Shown in pieces: positions 9,041 to 18,104 of a stretch of DNA of 64,000 nt. The notes under the pieces are model-generated. The model was not told the origin of the DNA and did no database searches. It was given only the letters and a program-made list of their open reading frames with translations. The translations under genes and the position numbers were made by a program. Source of the DNA: an uncultured Draconibacterium sp. (GTDB taxonomy: Bacteria > Bacteroidota > Bacteroidia > Bacteroidales > Prolixibacteraceae); assembly GCF_963677155.1 (NCBI RefSeq), contig NZ_OY781884.1:2372134-2436133 (forward strand). Direction: 5' to 3'. Each line of letters starts with the position of its first letter. The first letter of the stretch is position 1.

Positions 9041-9457
9041 TTATTCCACTATCCTGATCTCTGTTTTCATTTCCATTGCCTGACGATACACGGCGCTAAC
9101 ACCACAGTATTTCTCTTCCGAAAGTTTAACCGCTTTCTCCAGTTTATCCATCGGGAGATCTTTACCTTTAAACTGATAAACGATAGTCATTTTATTGTAG
9201 TATTTCGGATGTTCTTCGGTCAGTTCGCCCTCAACAATTACATTAAAAGCATCAAGCTCCACCTTCATTTTTTTCAAAATCATCACCACATCAATGCCTG
9301 TACAACCGGCCAAAGCCGTCAACATTAATTTTTTGGGGCGTGGTCCTAAATCACTCCCACCCACTTCTTCTGTGGCGTCGATAACAACCTTATGCCCATC
9401 CATATCTGTTTCGAAAGCCAGTTTATCGGTCCAGGCCATATCTACTATATGCTTCAT
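9041..9457 (-). CDS. OsmC family peroxiredoxin-like protein
   Basis: Cytoplasmic OsmC/Ohr-fold protein, a family of thiol peroxidases acting on organic hydroperoxides. Two conserved cysteines are visible: Cys52 in LAGCTGIDVV at the start of the central helix, and Cys118 in EEKYCGVSAVY. The first arm GGSDLGPRPKKLMLTALAGC is a strong OsmC signature. Length 138 is typical. It is monocistronic, with a TATATTTG promoter box upstream and a terminator downstream, and divergent from a Crp/Fnr regulator that could sense related redox stress (inference). Confidence 0.9.
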   Translation of the reverse strand: MKHIVDMAWTDKLAFETDMDGHKVVIDATEEVGGSDLGPRPKKLMLTALAGCTGIDVVMILKKMKVELDAFNVIVEGELTEEHPKYYNKMTIVYQFKGKDLPMDKLEKAVKLSEEKYCGVSAVYRQAMEMKTEIRIVE

Positions 9458-9497
9458 AACATCCTTATTTTAAAATACTTTACATTACATTTGTACG

Positions 9498-9505
9498 CAA
9501 ATATA
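9498..9505 (-). promoter_or_regulatory. Bacteroidota -7 box for the OsmC gene
   Basis: The minus-strand octamer TATATTTG matches the TAnnTTTG consensus and lies about 40 bases upstream of the OsmC start. No clear TTTG element is present at the -33 position. Confidence 0.5.
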
Positions 9506-9617
9506 CAACATCTAATTATCTATATAAATAGTTTTTCGAATAATGCAGATAATTGTATTTTTAAGGCATAATTAAATAAAGGTTATTCCAGTGTTAAACA
9601 TATAATCAGTTCAGGAA

Positions 9618-10319
9618 ATGAGAAGCGCAATTAAAAGGCCGTCGGAAGAAGAAACAAATTTGAGTGGTTTTCAACTTTTTAAAAAGTTAACCGAGGATGA
9701 ATTCACGCGGCTGAATTACGAAAAAACTTGTTCGCTTTATAAAAAGGGCACCATCATTTATCGCGAGGGTAGCCGGCTAACCGGTTTTTTCTGTGTTACA
9801 AGGGGAATTATTAAAATCTTCAAAACAGGAATCGACGGTAAAGAGCAGATTATTCGCTTTGCCAAAAAGGGTGAAATTATTGCTTATCGGTCGTTGCTCA
9901 GCCAAGAGTTGGCGTGTACAACTGCCAAAGTAATCGACGATGCCGCCTTGTGTCATGTTCCTTATCAAACCTTGTTGTACCTCATTCAGAACAACTGGCA
10001 GTTTTCGCATCACATGTTGCAAATTGTGTGTCGTGAATTGCGCGAGGCCAACGATTACATTACCGATATTGCGCAAAAAACAGTTCGCGAACGACTGGCA
10101 GAAGTACTTTTACTTTTAAAAGAAAACTTTGAACTGGATAACCAAAATACACTTCAAATTTCGTTAACGCGCGAAGAGCTAGCCAATATGGTTGGCACCG
10201 CAACTGAATCGGTAATTCGTTTATTATCAGAATTTAAGAATGATAAATTAATTGAATTACAAGGACGCAAAATTAAATTTTTGAACCTTCCTGCACTAAC
10301 CCGGGTGGCTAATTTATAA
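9618..10319 (+). CDS. Crp/Fnr family transcriptional regulator
   Basis: DNA-binding regulator with an N-terminal cyclic-nucleotide-binding-like barrel (about residues 15-130) and a C-terminal winged helix-turn-helix (LTREELANMVGTATESVIRL, about residues 178-197). The N-terminus lacks the CxxCx-type cysteine group that holds the Fe-S cluster in oxygen-sensing FNR; the remaining cysteines are scattered. Another signal (haem, NO, redox or a ligand) is therefore more likely. Length 233 is typical. It is divergent from OsmC, and a strong terminator follows 20 bases after the stop. Confidence 0.92.
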   Translation: MRSAIKRPSEEETNLSGFQLFKKLTEDEFTRLNYEKTCSLYKKGTIIYREGSRLTGFFCVTRGIIKIFKTGIDGKEQIIRFAKKGEIIAYRSLLSQELACTTAKVIDDAALCHVPYQTLLYLIQNNWQFSHHMLQIVCRELREANDYITDIAQKTVRERLAEVLLLLKENFELDNQNTLQISLTREELANMVGTATESVIRLLSEFKNDKLIELQGRKIKFLNLPALTRVANL

Positions 10320-10338
10320 TCATGTTATATATTTTCAG

Positions 10339-10365
10339 AAACCGGCTAATGGCCGGTTTTTTTGT
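10339..10365 (+). terminator. intrinsic terminator after the Crp/Fnr gene
   Basis: An 8-bp stem AAACCGGC/GCCGGTTT (10339-10346 and 10352-10359) with loop TAATG runs into a T tract. It closes the regulator transcript. Confidence 0.85.
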
Positions 10366-10405
10366 TTAATACTTAAACCTCTTTCGAACCGTTTTAACCT
10401 AAAAA

Positions 10406-11242
10406 ATGCAATTTCAAACACTGGAAAACCAAAGTATAAAAGAACTCTGCAACTTATTTAATGCTGCATTTGCCGATTATCTGGTAAAGATTGAAATGAC
10501 TCCTGAAAAATTACAGAATAAATTTGATTCAGAAGAGGTAAGTCTAAAGCACTCGGCGGGCCTTTTTTGCGAAGGTAAACCGGTAGGTTTTATCTTACAT
10601 GCTTTGCGTAACACCGCATCGGGAAAAATAGCATACAATGCTGCAACCGGCGTAATTCCTGAATTCAGAGGCAAAAATGCAACGGTGCAGCTATACGAAT
10701 TTATTCGTCAAAAACTGGTTAAAAGTGGCGTAAAAGAAGTAGTTCTTGAAGTTATTGATAAAAACACTCCCGCAATAAAATCCTATAAAAAAGTGGGATT
10801 TACCATTCTTTACGATTTGGAATGTTTTAATGGTTTCCCGAGTATTTCCAAACCAGAGAATTCTTTGATAGTGGAAGAAGCAACCGAAAAATTCACTCTT
10901 CCCGAACACTTTTGGGACTGGCAGCCCACCTGGCAAAATACCACCCAAACAGTTATACAGTCAGGCCAATACAAAACATGGAGTATTTACCGCGATAACA
11001 CGAAAATTGCCTACCTTACCGGAAATCCTGATTCCGGGAAAATAGCCCAGTTTGCTGTTGAACCGGCACATCGTTGGAAAGGTTTGGGAACCTCGCTTTT
11101 TTGTCATTTTGCCGGGCTGGCATCAAACACGCCGATGGTGATAAATGTGGCCGACCAATCTGGTCAAACACAGGAATTTTTGAAAGCAATTGGAATGGCT
11201 CCTTTTCTGAAACAATATAAAATGAAATTAATACTTCAATAA
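10406..11242 (+). CDS. GNAT family N-acetyltransferase, two-domain
   Basis: Transfers an acyl group from acyl-CoA to an amine. The N-terminal domain (residues 1-145) holds the acetyl-CoA loop region ATGVIPEFRGKNATVQLYEF, matching the R/Q-x-x-G-x-G/A motif A. The C-terminal part (about 190-275) looks like a second degenerate GNAT fold, with VEPAHRWKGLGTSLF resembling another motif A (RxxGxG). A tandem GNAT is a known architecture. The substrate cannot be predicted. It runs directly into the small membrane protein gene with one base between stop and start. Confidence 0.85.
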   Translation: MQFQTLENQSIKELCNLFNAAFADYLVKIEMTPEKLQNKFDSEEVSLKHSAGLFCEGKPVGFILHALRNTASGKIAYNAATGVIPEFRGKNATVQLYEFIRQKLVKSGVKEVVLEVIDKNTPAIKSYKKVGFTILYDLECFNGFPSISKPENSLIVEEATEKFTLPEHFWDWQPTWQNTTQTVIQSGQYKTWSIYRDNTKIAYLTGNPDSGKIAQFAVEPAHRWKGLGTSLFCHFAGLASNTPMVINVADQSGQTQEFLKAIGMAPFLKQYKMKLILQ

Positions 11243-11243
11243 T

Positions 11244-11591
11244 ATGAAATTCTTTGGTATTCAACTAAACAGACGCACATTTATCCGATGGAAAATATAC
11301 GTTGACCGTGCCCGGATGTACATTGGCTACATTAGTTTTGTAATGATCGCCTTTATGTTTTTAAACGATTTTAAAGACGAAACAATCCGTACTTTTCTGG
11401 ATGAAAACAAGCTGATCACCTACCCGGTAATGATGGTTTTGTTTATGGTATTTTCTTTGATTCTGGGGCGGCTGGACACCAAGTTGGGCCTACGAAAAGA
11501 AGAAATGCGCAATGCCGCCAGCGAAAACCCGGTTACTATGGAAATACTGCAAAACATTAAAGAAATTAAGCAGAAGTTGAATGACGAATGA
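11244..11591 (+). CDS. small two-helix membrane protein, unknown function
   Basis: 115 residues with two hydrophobic segments (about residues 28-44 and 61-76) and a charged C-terminal tail (KNIKEIKQKLNDE) that could form a short coiled coil. I do not recognise a family. It begins one base after the acetyltransferase stop, so the two are probably co-transcribed. It ends inside an imperfect palindromic repeat shared with the converging EnvC-like gene. Confidence 0.65.
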   Translation: MKFFGIQLNRRTFIRWKIYVDRARMYIGYISFVMIAFMFLNDFKDETIRTFLDENKLITYPVMMVLFMVFSLILGRLDTKLGLRKEEMRNAASENPVTMEILQNIKEIKQKLNDE

Positions 11592-11674
11592 TGAATTTAG
11601 ATTGTTGATTTGCGACAGATGACCAAGTTTCTTTTAACGTACTTCACAAATCAAAATTCGTTAATCATCATTCC
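11585..11674. repeat. intergenic palindromic repeat, copy A
   Basis: The left arm (11585-11613, beginning CGAATGATGAATTTAGATTG) and the right arm (about 11645-11674, ending AATCATCATTCC) are inverted relatives with roughly 22 of 29 bases matching. The element lies between two converging genes. Similar arms recur at 22701-22806 and 38105-38199. Confidence 0.6.
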
Positions 11675-11685
11675 AAAATCAACTT

Positions 11686-12888
11686 TTAGCGGCCAATCCA
11701 GTCCTCCGGATCGAGTTTGGTGCTTTCTTTCCAAATCTGAAATTTAAGGATCGATTTGTTGCCATCTTTTGTATCAGTATAAACCGTTCCGATGGGTTGT
11801 TTTGTAGATACTTTATCACCCTTTTTAACCACTACCTCACGAAGGTTGGAATAAACACTCAGGTAGGTTCCGTGGCGGATTATAACGGCCGTATTTCCAC
11901 CCGATATTCCAAATACGCGGCTGACTTCGCCATTAAAAACGGCACGCACTTCGGCTCCCATATCGGTGGCAATATTTATCCCGTTGTTCTGCACCTGTAC
12001 GTTGGTTAAAACCGGATGTTGATGTACGCCAAAATGCTCCACAATTACGCCTCTTTCCAGCGGCCAGGGCAGGTGCCTTTTATTTTGCGCAAAATTATCA
12101 CCAATAAGTTTTTGTTCCGGTGTTAAAGCAAAACCCGAACCTCCGGCTTCTTTGTTTTTACTTGCTACCTCTTCAATTATTGTCTGGATTTCGCGTTCCA
12201 GTTGCTGCTCAATCCGCCGTTGTTGTCGTAAGGTTTTTTGCAGACTGCTTTTTTGATTTTGCAGTTCTTGCAACTCGCTGCTTTGTGTGCTTTTTTCCTG
12301 ATTCAGCGCCACCATTTCTTTTTCGGTCTTTGCTATCAGCGCCTGTTTTGCTACTGTTTGCTGCTCCAGTTTTTGAATACTTTCGTCGAGTACTTCCTGC
12401 ACCGTATTAATCATTTGAGCCTGATTTTCGCGAAACGATTTATATCGTTTGAAATACAACAAACGGCGATACGCCTGATTTACATTCTCGGCCGACAACA
12501 AAAACAGCACTTCGTCATACGAATTCAGATTTTTATACGCCATCCTGATCATCTCAGCATATTCATTCTTTAGCTGCTGAGTGTCGTTTTTAAGCATTTT
12601 TACAGCCAACTCATTATTGGTAACACATTGCTCATAAATTATTATTTCGTGTTTTATATTGGAGACAAGCGTGTTTCTGGAGTTAATTTTTGTATTAATG
12701 AGTCGCAACTTACTCAACGATGAACGTTCATTTTTTTGCGTTTCGTTGAGCAAACGTGTGGTGTATTCGATTTCCTTTTCAGCTTCAGCCTTTTGTTTTT
12801 GCAACTCCTCGATGGACTGTGCAAACACAGAAAAACTCACCAGCGATATTGCCAGCGTGACGAATAGTATTTTTATTCGTAAAATCAT
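11686..12888 (-). CDS. murein hydrolase activator, EnvC/NlpD-like (degenerate M23)
   Basis: Periplasmic protein expected to switch on cell-wall amidases at division. A signal peptide (residues 1-24) leads into long coiled coils (about 25-245) and a C-terminal LytM/M23 domain (about 270-395). The zinc-binding residues are altered: the usual H-x-G-x-D reads NNGINI and the later HxH site reads RHGTYLSVYSNL, so catalysis is unlikely and an activator role is favoured, as in E. coli EnvC. Length 400 is typical. The DUF4292 and TPR lipoprotein genes lie upstream on the same strand, a common Bacteroidota arrangement. Confidence 0.9.
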   Translation of the reverse strand: MILRIKILFVTLAISLVSFSVFAQSIEELQKQKAEAEKEIEYTTRLLNETQKNERSSLSKLRLINTKINSRNTLVSNIKHEIIIYEQCVTNNELAVKMLKNDTQQLKNEYAEMIRMAYKNLNSYDEVLFLLSAENVNQAYRRLLYFKRYKSFRENQAQMINTVQEVLDESIQKLEQQTVAKQALIAKTEKEMVALNQEKSTQSSELQELQNQKSSLQKTLRQQRRIEQQLEREIQTIIEEVASKNKEAGGSGFALTPEQKLIGDNFAQNKRHLPWPLERGVIVEHFGVHQHPVLTNVQVQNNGINIATDMGAEVRAVFNGEVSRVFGISGGNTAVIIRHGTYLSVYSNLREVVVKKGDKVSTKQPIGTVYTDTKDGNKSILKFQIWKESTKLDPEDWIGR

Positions 12889-12913
12889 ATTTACGAATGT
12901 ATTGATTTAGGAA

Positions 12914-13789
12914 TTACTTTACACGAATCTCCTCGTATTTTTGCGGAATTTTTATGCTAAAAGAAGAGATTTTGTCGGTTGAAAATCCACTCATTTTAAT
13001 TTTCATATCGATTTCTTCTTCAGGAGAATGAAAGTTCATTTCGATGCTTCCCGGATATTCTTTATTTTTCACTTCGGTATAATCGTCGAAAACCAGGTTC
13101 ATATTCCGGTCGTTGGTTTTATCGCTGATCAGTAGTCGGTTTAAAGCAAAACTACCCGGACTAAAAAACATCTTTTGCACAATAAGAGCTTGGTCATCAA
13201 GTCGTTTTAAATGCCGCTCGGCTTTATTTTCCTTCTCTTCCAGTTTGCTGAGTTTCCGTGTTTTTTCCGATTGTAAAACATACTGGTTGTCTTCAATTAA
13301 TGCATCGAAATTTTTAAAATCCTTATCGCGCGGATCATTCCGGTACGAGAATGCATTGTTTGAAATAATGCTTTGAATGGTTGCAAAATCAAGGTCGATG
13401 TGCAAAAAACTGCTGAGGTAGGAATAATCGTCGATAAAATAATTACGGTCGATGTAATTCACATATTTTACACTGTCAGGAGTCAATAGAACACGGCCAA
13501 CCGGAATATTCAGTTTGCTTATCGACACCAGAATACAGTCATCTTTTTTAGCTTTCAGATTGATTTTAAAAGCCGCTTTCGACTGGCTGCTTGAAAAGTT
13601 ACAATTGATACGTTTAATGGTAAGATACTCGTAATCGAATGCGTTTTGCTCAATTCGTTTTAGTAATTTATTGGTGCTTATCGGACGTGCATCAACAACA
13701 GCTAATTCAGATGGTGTTTTACAGGACGAAACGACAACCAGCACAGCTATCATAAACAGGGAAATCCTGAAATATTTTAGAAACTTCAT
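12914..13789 (-). CDS. DUF4292 family lipoprotein
   Basis: A 291-residue envelope protein. The N-terminus is a lipoprotein signal with the lipobox ending VVVSSC, placing the lipidated cysteine at about residue 23. The remainder (IEQNAFDYEYLTIKRINCNF onward) matches the DUF4292 pattern, a LolB/LolA-like beta-rich fold. Known family members have no settled function. It lies 6 bases downstream of the TPR lipoprotein and 25 bases upstream of the EnvC-like gene, so it probably forms an outer-membrane biogenesis operon with them. Confidence 0.85.
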   Translation of the reverse strand: MKFLKYFRISLFMIAVLVVVSSCKTPSELAVVDARPISTNKLLKRIEQNAFDYEYLTIKRINCNFSSSQSKAAFKINLKAKKDDCILVSISKLNIPVGRVLLTPDSVKYVNYIDRNYFIDDYSYLSSFLHIDLDFATIQSIISNNAFSYRNDPRDKDFKNFDALIEDNQYVLQSEKTRKLSKLEEKENKAERHLKRLDDQALIVQKMFFSPGSFALNRLLISDKTNDRNMNLVFDDYTEVKNKEYPGSIEMNFHSPEEEIDMKIKMSGFSTDKISSFSIKIPQKYEEIRVK

Positions 13790-13795
13790 CGCCTA

Positions 13796-15559
13796 CTACT
13801 CTTCAATGTATTTTTTCTCTACAATTTTGCGGTCCAAAGTTTCCGACTCGCTGCCACTCGCTTTTGCTTTTTTCCAGTACTCTACAGCTTCGTCAACCTT
13901 GCCGGTTTTGTATAGAATATCGCCATAGTGTTCCAGTAAAGTATCACTTTCGTCCTCGCTGTTTTTCATGGCCGAATCCATGTAAAATTTAGCCAGCGTA
14001 TATTCACCTTTTTTAAACAACACCCAGGCATGGGTATCGAGGTAAGTTGCATTATCCGGAAAACGTTCGACCACTTTACCACTCATACGCTCGGCTTTGT
14101 CGAGTTCAATACCGGCAACCGATAAATAGTACGCGTAATTGTTCAGCGTCAGGTAATTTTCAGGATCAACCTGAACGGCTTTATCAAATATTTTGAAAGC
14201 TTCGGTTTTGTTTCCCTTTTTGTAAATAGCCTCGCCTTTTAGCATTAAAAAGTTGGCTTCCAGTTGTGGATTGTCAACCACATAATCCAATCCTTCTTTG
14301 CATAGTTCAATGGTTTCGTCGAATTTTTCTAACTGAACACAAGCAATGGTTTTAAAGAAATAACCCTGCGGTTGATTCGGAAATAATTCGATGATTTGTC
14401 CGGTATGTTCGTACAATTTATCCCACTGTTGCAGGTCGTTGTCTATGTACATAATCCGTTCCCAAACCATATAATCGTTGGGTTCTATTTCAACGGCTTT
14501 TAACAAGGCTTCGCGTCCTTCGGCCAGCTTATTTTCTTTAAGAAGCGATTCAGCATGAATGGTATGTACCAACGATTCATCGGGATGTTTTTTGAGCAAA
14601 ATAGCAATCAGTTCATCGCGTTGTTGTTCGTTAAGATGCGATTGAGCCGGGTTTGACGTTAACATCATGTACAGTTGCATTTTTGTTTGAATATCAACTG
14701 CATCGCTTTCAAAACCAGCTTTTGTTTCTTCGAACGATTTTTCAACATCACCATTTTCAAGGTAATAATTGGCCAGCGAAAAGTGTACAAAACCATTTTC
14801 CGGATCCATTTTCTGGATCTTTTTGTAGTTGGCTAACGCATTTTCCGAATCGCCCTGACTCTGATACAAATCGGCCAGCAAACCGTAATATTTTGCTTCG
14901 TTCGGATCGTTTTCAATCAGTTTATTGATCTCTTCAAACGCCTTGTCAATCTGCCCTGTTGACACATAAATTTGCTGTTTGGCTACCGATATCTGCTCGT
15001 TAACGCCGGTTTCTTTTTCCATACGATCATAAGCAGCAATAGCTTCGTCGTAACGTTGTGCAGTGGCCAGCAAGGCAGCATTCATGTAAATATATTCCAG
15101 ATTTTCCGGCTCCTTTTCTACCAAAACGGCATAAAGATCGGCTGCCTCGGAATATTTTCGTGTTTGCTGATATATTTGTGCCAGCAACAGTTTGTACCAC
15201 TTGTTATCGGGATTTATGCTGATTGCTTTTTCCAGTAGCAAAGAAGCACTGGTAAAATCGTTATTGGCAGCATGAATATTTGCCAGTTCGTACATGGCCG
15301 ACGACGAGTTAGGATCCATCTCCAAACAACTCGACAACAACTGAATAGCTTTTTGTGCGTTACCAAACATTTTCTGTTTTAGCGCCTCCACAAAAAGGTA
15401 CTCAAACTCCATTTGTTTTTGATCTACTAATTCTGTAGTGGGTGTATTTACTGCAGCTTTTGCCACCTGCTGTTCGGTAACCTGTTTTGGTCCTGAACAA
15501 GACAGTAAACTCAGCGAAAAAGATGCAATACCAAGTCCTTTTATAAAAATTCTCTTCAT
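13796..15559 (-). CDS. TPR-repeat lipoprotein
   Basis: A tetratricopeptide-repeat scaffold of about 587 residues. The open frame extends upstream to 15589, but the ATG at 15559 begins a lipoprotein signal (MKRIFIKGLG, lipobox LLSCSG) and abuts the dut stop at 15561, so 15559 is chosen. From about residue 45 the sequence is nearly continuous 34-residue TPRs, for example YELANIHAANNDFTSASLLL and YGLLADLYQSQGDSENALAN. It probably sits at the periplasmic face of the outer membrane as an assembly platform. Co-transcription with dut, the DUF4292 gene and the EnvC-like gene is likely from the tight spacing. Confidence 0.88.
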   Translation of the reverse strand: MKRIFIKGLGIASFSLSLLSCSGPKQVTEQQVAKAAVNTPTTELVDQKQMEFEYLFVEALKQKMFGNAQKAIQLLSSCLEMDPNSSSAMYELANIHAANNDFTSASLLLEKAISINPDNKWYKLLLAQIYQQTRKYSEAADLYAVLVEKEPENLEYIYMNAALLATAQRYDEAIAAYDRMEKETGVNEQISVAKQQIYVSTGQIDKAFEEINKLIENDPNEAKYYGLLADLYQSQGDSENALANYKKIQKMDPENGFVHFSLANYYLENGDVEKSFEETKAGFESDAVDIQTKMQLYMMLTSNPAQSHLNEQQRDELIAILLKKHPDESLVHTIHAESLLKENKLAEGREALLKAVEIEPNDYMVWERIMYIDNDLQQWDKLYEHTGQIIELFPNQPQGYFFKTIACVQLEKFDETIELCKEGLDYVVDNPQLEANFLMLKGEAIYKKGNKTEAFKIFDKAVQVDPENYLTLNNYAYYLSVAGIELDKAERMSGKVVERFPDNATYLDTHAWVLFKKGEYTLAKFYMDSAMKNSEDESDTLLEHYGDILYKTGKVDEAVEYWKKAKASGSESETLDRKIVEKKYIEE

Positions 15560-15560
15560 G

Positions 15561-15995
15561 TTAATGTTTTCCGGTGTGGCCAAAACCACCCGCTCCTCTT
15601 TCTGTTTCTTCCAGCACTTCTACCAAATCCCATTCCACAGTTTCGTGTGCGGCAACAACCATTTGGCAAATGCGTTCTCCATTCTTTACAACAAAATCTT
15701 CCTGCGACAAGTTGATGAGAATAACACCAATTTCTCCACGATAATCGGCATCAATAGTTCCGGGAGTATTTAAAAGTGTAATTCCTTTTTTCAAAGCCAA
15801 ACCACTACGCGGACGAATCTGAGCTTCGTAGCCCTGTGGCAATTCGATGAATAATCCGGTTGGTATTAATTTCCGTTCAAGCGGTTTTAAAACCACGGAT
15901 TCATCAAGGTTTGCGCGTAAGTCCATCCCTGCCGAAAATGCTGTACTGTAGGCCGGTAGTTCATTCTTTGATTTATTAACGATTTTAACCTGCAT
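15561..15995 (-). CDS. dut: dUTP diphosphatase
   Basis: Hydrolyses dUTP to dUMP and pyrophosphate, keeping uracil out of DNA and feeding dTMP synthesis. All five trimeric dUTPase motifs are present: [19 protein letters not shown], the uracil-binding [24 protein letters not shown], and the C-terminal [10 protein letters not shown] that closes over the active site. A TTG at 15998 would add one residue; the ATG at 15995 is the better start. About 144 residues is standard. It is first in the run dut, TPR lipoprotein, DUF4292, EnvC-like. Confidence 0.96.
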   Translation of the reverse strand: MQVKIVNKSKNELPAYSTAFSAGMDLRANLDESVVLKPLERKLIPTGLFIELPQGYEAQIRPRSGLALKKGITLLNTPGTIDADYRGEIGVILINLSQEDFVVKNGERICQMVVAAHETVEWDLVEVLEETERGAGGFGHTGKH

Positions 15996-16104
15996 CAATC
16001 TGTTTTTTTTAAAGAACCGCTAAGATAGATAAATAATGCGTCCGTTCAGTAGGATTAACAAGATTTATGATTGAAGCCAAAGGAATCAACTGTTTGGATA
16101 ACAA

Positions 16105-17232
16105 TTATATAATCATGAGGTCGGTCATGATCTCGTCGGAAACAAAAAGCCCTTTTCGGGTTAGCGTAATGATTTCGTCATTGATTTTCAGCACGCCTGT
16201 ATCGTTATATTTGGCTAACTGACGGGAAAAATAGCTTGCCTTTTCGCAGCCAAAACGTTGCTCTAATTCCGTTTCTGATACTCCCCATTTAGTACGAATC
16301 CGGGTTAATATGTATTCGTTGTACTGGTCGTTTTCGCTTAATTTTTCTTCCTCGAAATACGTTTGATTGTTAGACAGTGCTTTTATGTAAGCCTCAACAC
16401 TGGAGTTGTTCCAGCGGCGCGAAACACCATCGAACGAATGTGCCGACGGTCCTAGTCCCAGGTATTTCTTACCCATCCAATAAGCTGTGTTGTGGCGCGA
16501 ATAAAGTTGGTCTTTTGCAAGGTTTGAAATTTCGTAATGCTCGAAACCATTGGCCAGCGACATGTCAACCAAGGTATTAAACTGCGCAATACTTTCTGTT
16601 TCTTTCAGCTCTTTTAAAGTTCCTTTCTTCAGCCAAGTGTAAAAAGCAGTTCCTTCGTGGTAAGTTAAATGGTAAGCCGACAAATGTTTTACCGGAAGAC
16701 TGAACATTTGGTTCAGACTTTCTTCCCATTCTTTTGGCGTTAAATAGGGGAGACCATAAATGAGATCAGCACTTAAATTCGAGAAACCATTTTTTTCTGC
16801 ATTTTCAATGGCTTCAACAGCCTGAGCGGCGTTGTGCCGGCGGTTCATTTTTTCCAAATGCCGGTTTTGAAAGGCCTGAATTCCGATACTTAAACGATTT
16901 ATTCCTTCCTTTTTTAAGGCTTTTAGGTAATCATTGCTTAAGTCGTCCGGATTGGCTTCAAAAGTTATTTCGGCATCCGAATTAACTTTAAATTCATCAT
17001 TCAGAACAGCCAGTATTTCGGCAATTTCCGGAGCTGTAAGCACCGATGGTGTTCCGCCACCAAAATATATGGTATCAACCGTTTCGTCGTTAAGGTAGTT
17101 TTTACGTACTTTAGCCTCGTTTTTCAGGGCACCGATAAAATCGTGCTGTAGCGAAGTATTTACTGTTTTATAGAAATCGCAGTAATAACATTTCTGACGA
17201 CAAAAAGGAATATGAATGTAAATACCCGCCAT
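16105..17232 (-). CDS. hemW: radical SAM family haem chaperone HemW
   Basis: HemW proteins bind haem and a 4Fe-4S cluster and deliver haem to apo-proteins. The motif YIHIPFCRQKCYYCDFYKT (residues 4-22) shows CxxxCxxC followed by D-F. The cysteine after CxxC that marks HemN is absent and the HemN-specific N-terminal extension is missing, so HemW is preferred over a second coproporphyrinogen dehydrogenase. GGGTPSVL at about residues 58-65 binds SAM. Length 375 fits HemW. It stands alone, divergent from a VanZ-like gene, and complements the haem operon at 0.2-7.6 kb. Confidence 0.93.
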   Translation of the reverse strand: MAGIYIHIPFCRQKCYYCDFYKTVNTSLQHDFIGALKNEAKVRKNYLNDETVDTIYFGGGTPSVLTAPEIAEILAVLNDEFKVNSDAEITFEANPDDLSNDYLKALKKEGINRLSIGIQAFQNRHLEKMNRRHNAAQAVEAIENAEKNGFSNLSADLIYGLPYLTPKEWEESLNQMFSLPVKHLSAYHLTYHEGTAFYTWLKKGTLKELKETESIAQFNTLVDMSLANGFEHYEISNLAKDQLYSRHNTAYWMGKKYLGLGPSAHSFDGVSRRWNNSSVEAYIKALSNNQTYFEEEKLSENDQYNEYILTRIRTKWGVSETELEQRFGCEKASYFSRQLAKYNDTGVLKINDEIITLTRKGLFVSDEIMTDLMII

Positions 17233-17272
17233 TATAAAAGACCTGGAAATTTAAAATTAAACAATTGAAAAC

Positions 17273-17650
17273 ATGAAGATAGATCCCTACTGGAGACTTG
17301 CAATTTGGTTTATTATAATGCTTTATCTGCTTTTTATACCAGCAAACCAACTACCAAACAAACCATTTTTACAAATTCCTAATTTCGATAAAATCGTTCA
17401 TTTCGGGATGTTTTTTATCCTTTGTATGCTAAGCTTCAGGCCGGTAAAACAGTTTACGCCAAACTTCTATTTCTGGACACCGCTACTAACACTTGTTGCT
17501 GCCATTATACTTGAATACGTTCAGCAAAAAATATCGCCAAGCCGCCACAGCGATATATACGACCTGTGGGCCAATGCTGCCGGTTTATCGTTTGCCACCT
17601 TTTTTTACGCCCTGTTTGTAAATAAAAAGTGGCTGGAACGCATTTTCTGA
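17273..17650 (+). CDS. VanZ family membrane protein
   Basis: A small integral membrane protein of 125 residues with about four hydrophobic segments. The pattern FDKIVHFGMFFILCML followed by the polar turn QQKISPSRHSDIYDLWANAAG is the VanZ-like signature. VanZ gives teicoplanin resistance in enterococci, but most relatives have unknown roles. It is divergent from hemW and converges on the Rrf2 gene with 10 bases between the stops. Confidence 0.85.
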   Translation: MKIDPYWRLAIWFIIMLYLLFIPANQLPNKPFLQIPNFDKIVHFGMFFILCMLSFRPVKQFTPNFYFWTPLLTLVAAIILEYVQQKISPSRHSDIYDLWANAAGLSFATFFYALFVNKKWLERIF

Positions 17651-17660
17651 TCTTCTGCTA

Positions 17661-18104
17661 TTAGAGTTTTACCAGATCTTCGTATTTGTCAATGTCTTTT
17701 CCAACCGTTTCTAATGAAGTGGTTTTGTAAAACTGCGAAATATCCTGACGTAACTTTTCGTATTGTGCGTGTACCGGACAAAGTGGTTTCGACGGATCGT
17801 GCGTTTTACACGGCTCTAAACTAATCAGGCAGTTCGTAAAAAACTCTTCGCCGTCAACTTTTATAACAATGTCCCACAACGAAATTTCAGACGCATCGCG
17901 CGAAAGTGAAAAACCACCATTTGGTCCTTTTGTAGAAACCAGTAATTTTTGTTTTACCAGATTTTGCAGGATTTTTCCTAAAAACGGTGACGATAAACCT
18001 AAATCTTCCGAAATCTTTTTAATTCCAACACGTTTGTCTTCTTTCGAAAATTTACCTAGATAAATCAACGCTCTGAGTGCATATTTACATGTATTCGATA
18101 GCAT
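17661..18104 (-). CDS. Rrf2 family transcriptional regulator
   Basis: A winged-helix repressor of 147 residues. The N-terminus MLSNTCKYALRALIYLGKF and the recognition helix region GLSSPFLGKILQNLVK are Rrf2-typical. Cys92, Cys99 and Cys109 (NCLISLEPCKTHDPSKPLC) match the three-cysteine Fe-S binding site of IscR/NsrR-type members, so it probably senses iron-sulfur status, NO or redox. It is the last gene of a tight rpiB-lutB-rrf2 run with no gap to lutB; autoregulation of that operon or control of iron-sulfur genes is inference. Confidence 0.92.
   Translation of the reverse strand: MLSNTCKYALRALIYLGKFSKEDKRVGIKKISEDLGLSSPFLGKILQNLVKQKLLVSTKGPNGGFSLSRDASEISLWDIVIKVDGEEFFTNCLISLEPCKTHDPSKPLCPVHAQYEKLRQDISQFYKTTSLETVGKDIDKYEDLVKL

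Noticed and set aside
16105-17232. Second HemN
   Set aside because: The motif CxxxCxxCDF lacks the cysteine after CxxC and the protein lacks the HemN N-terminal extension; HemW fits better.
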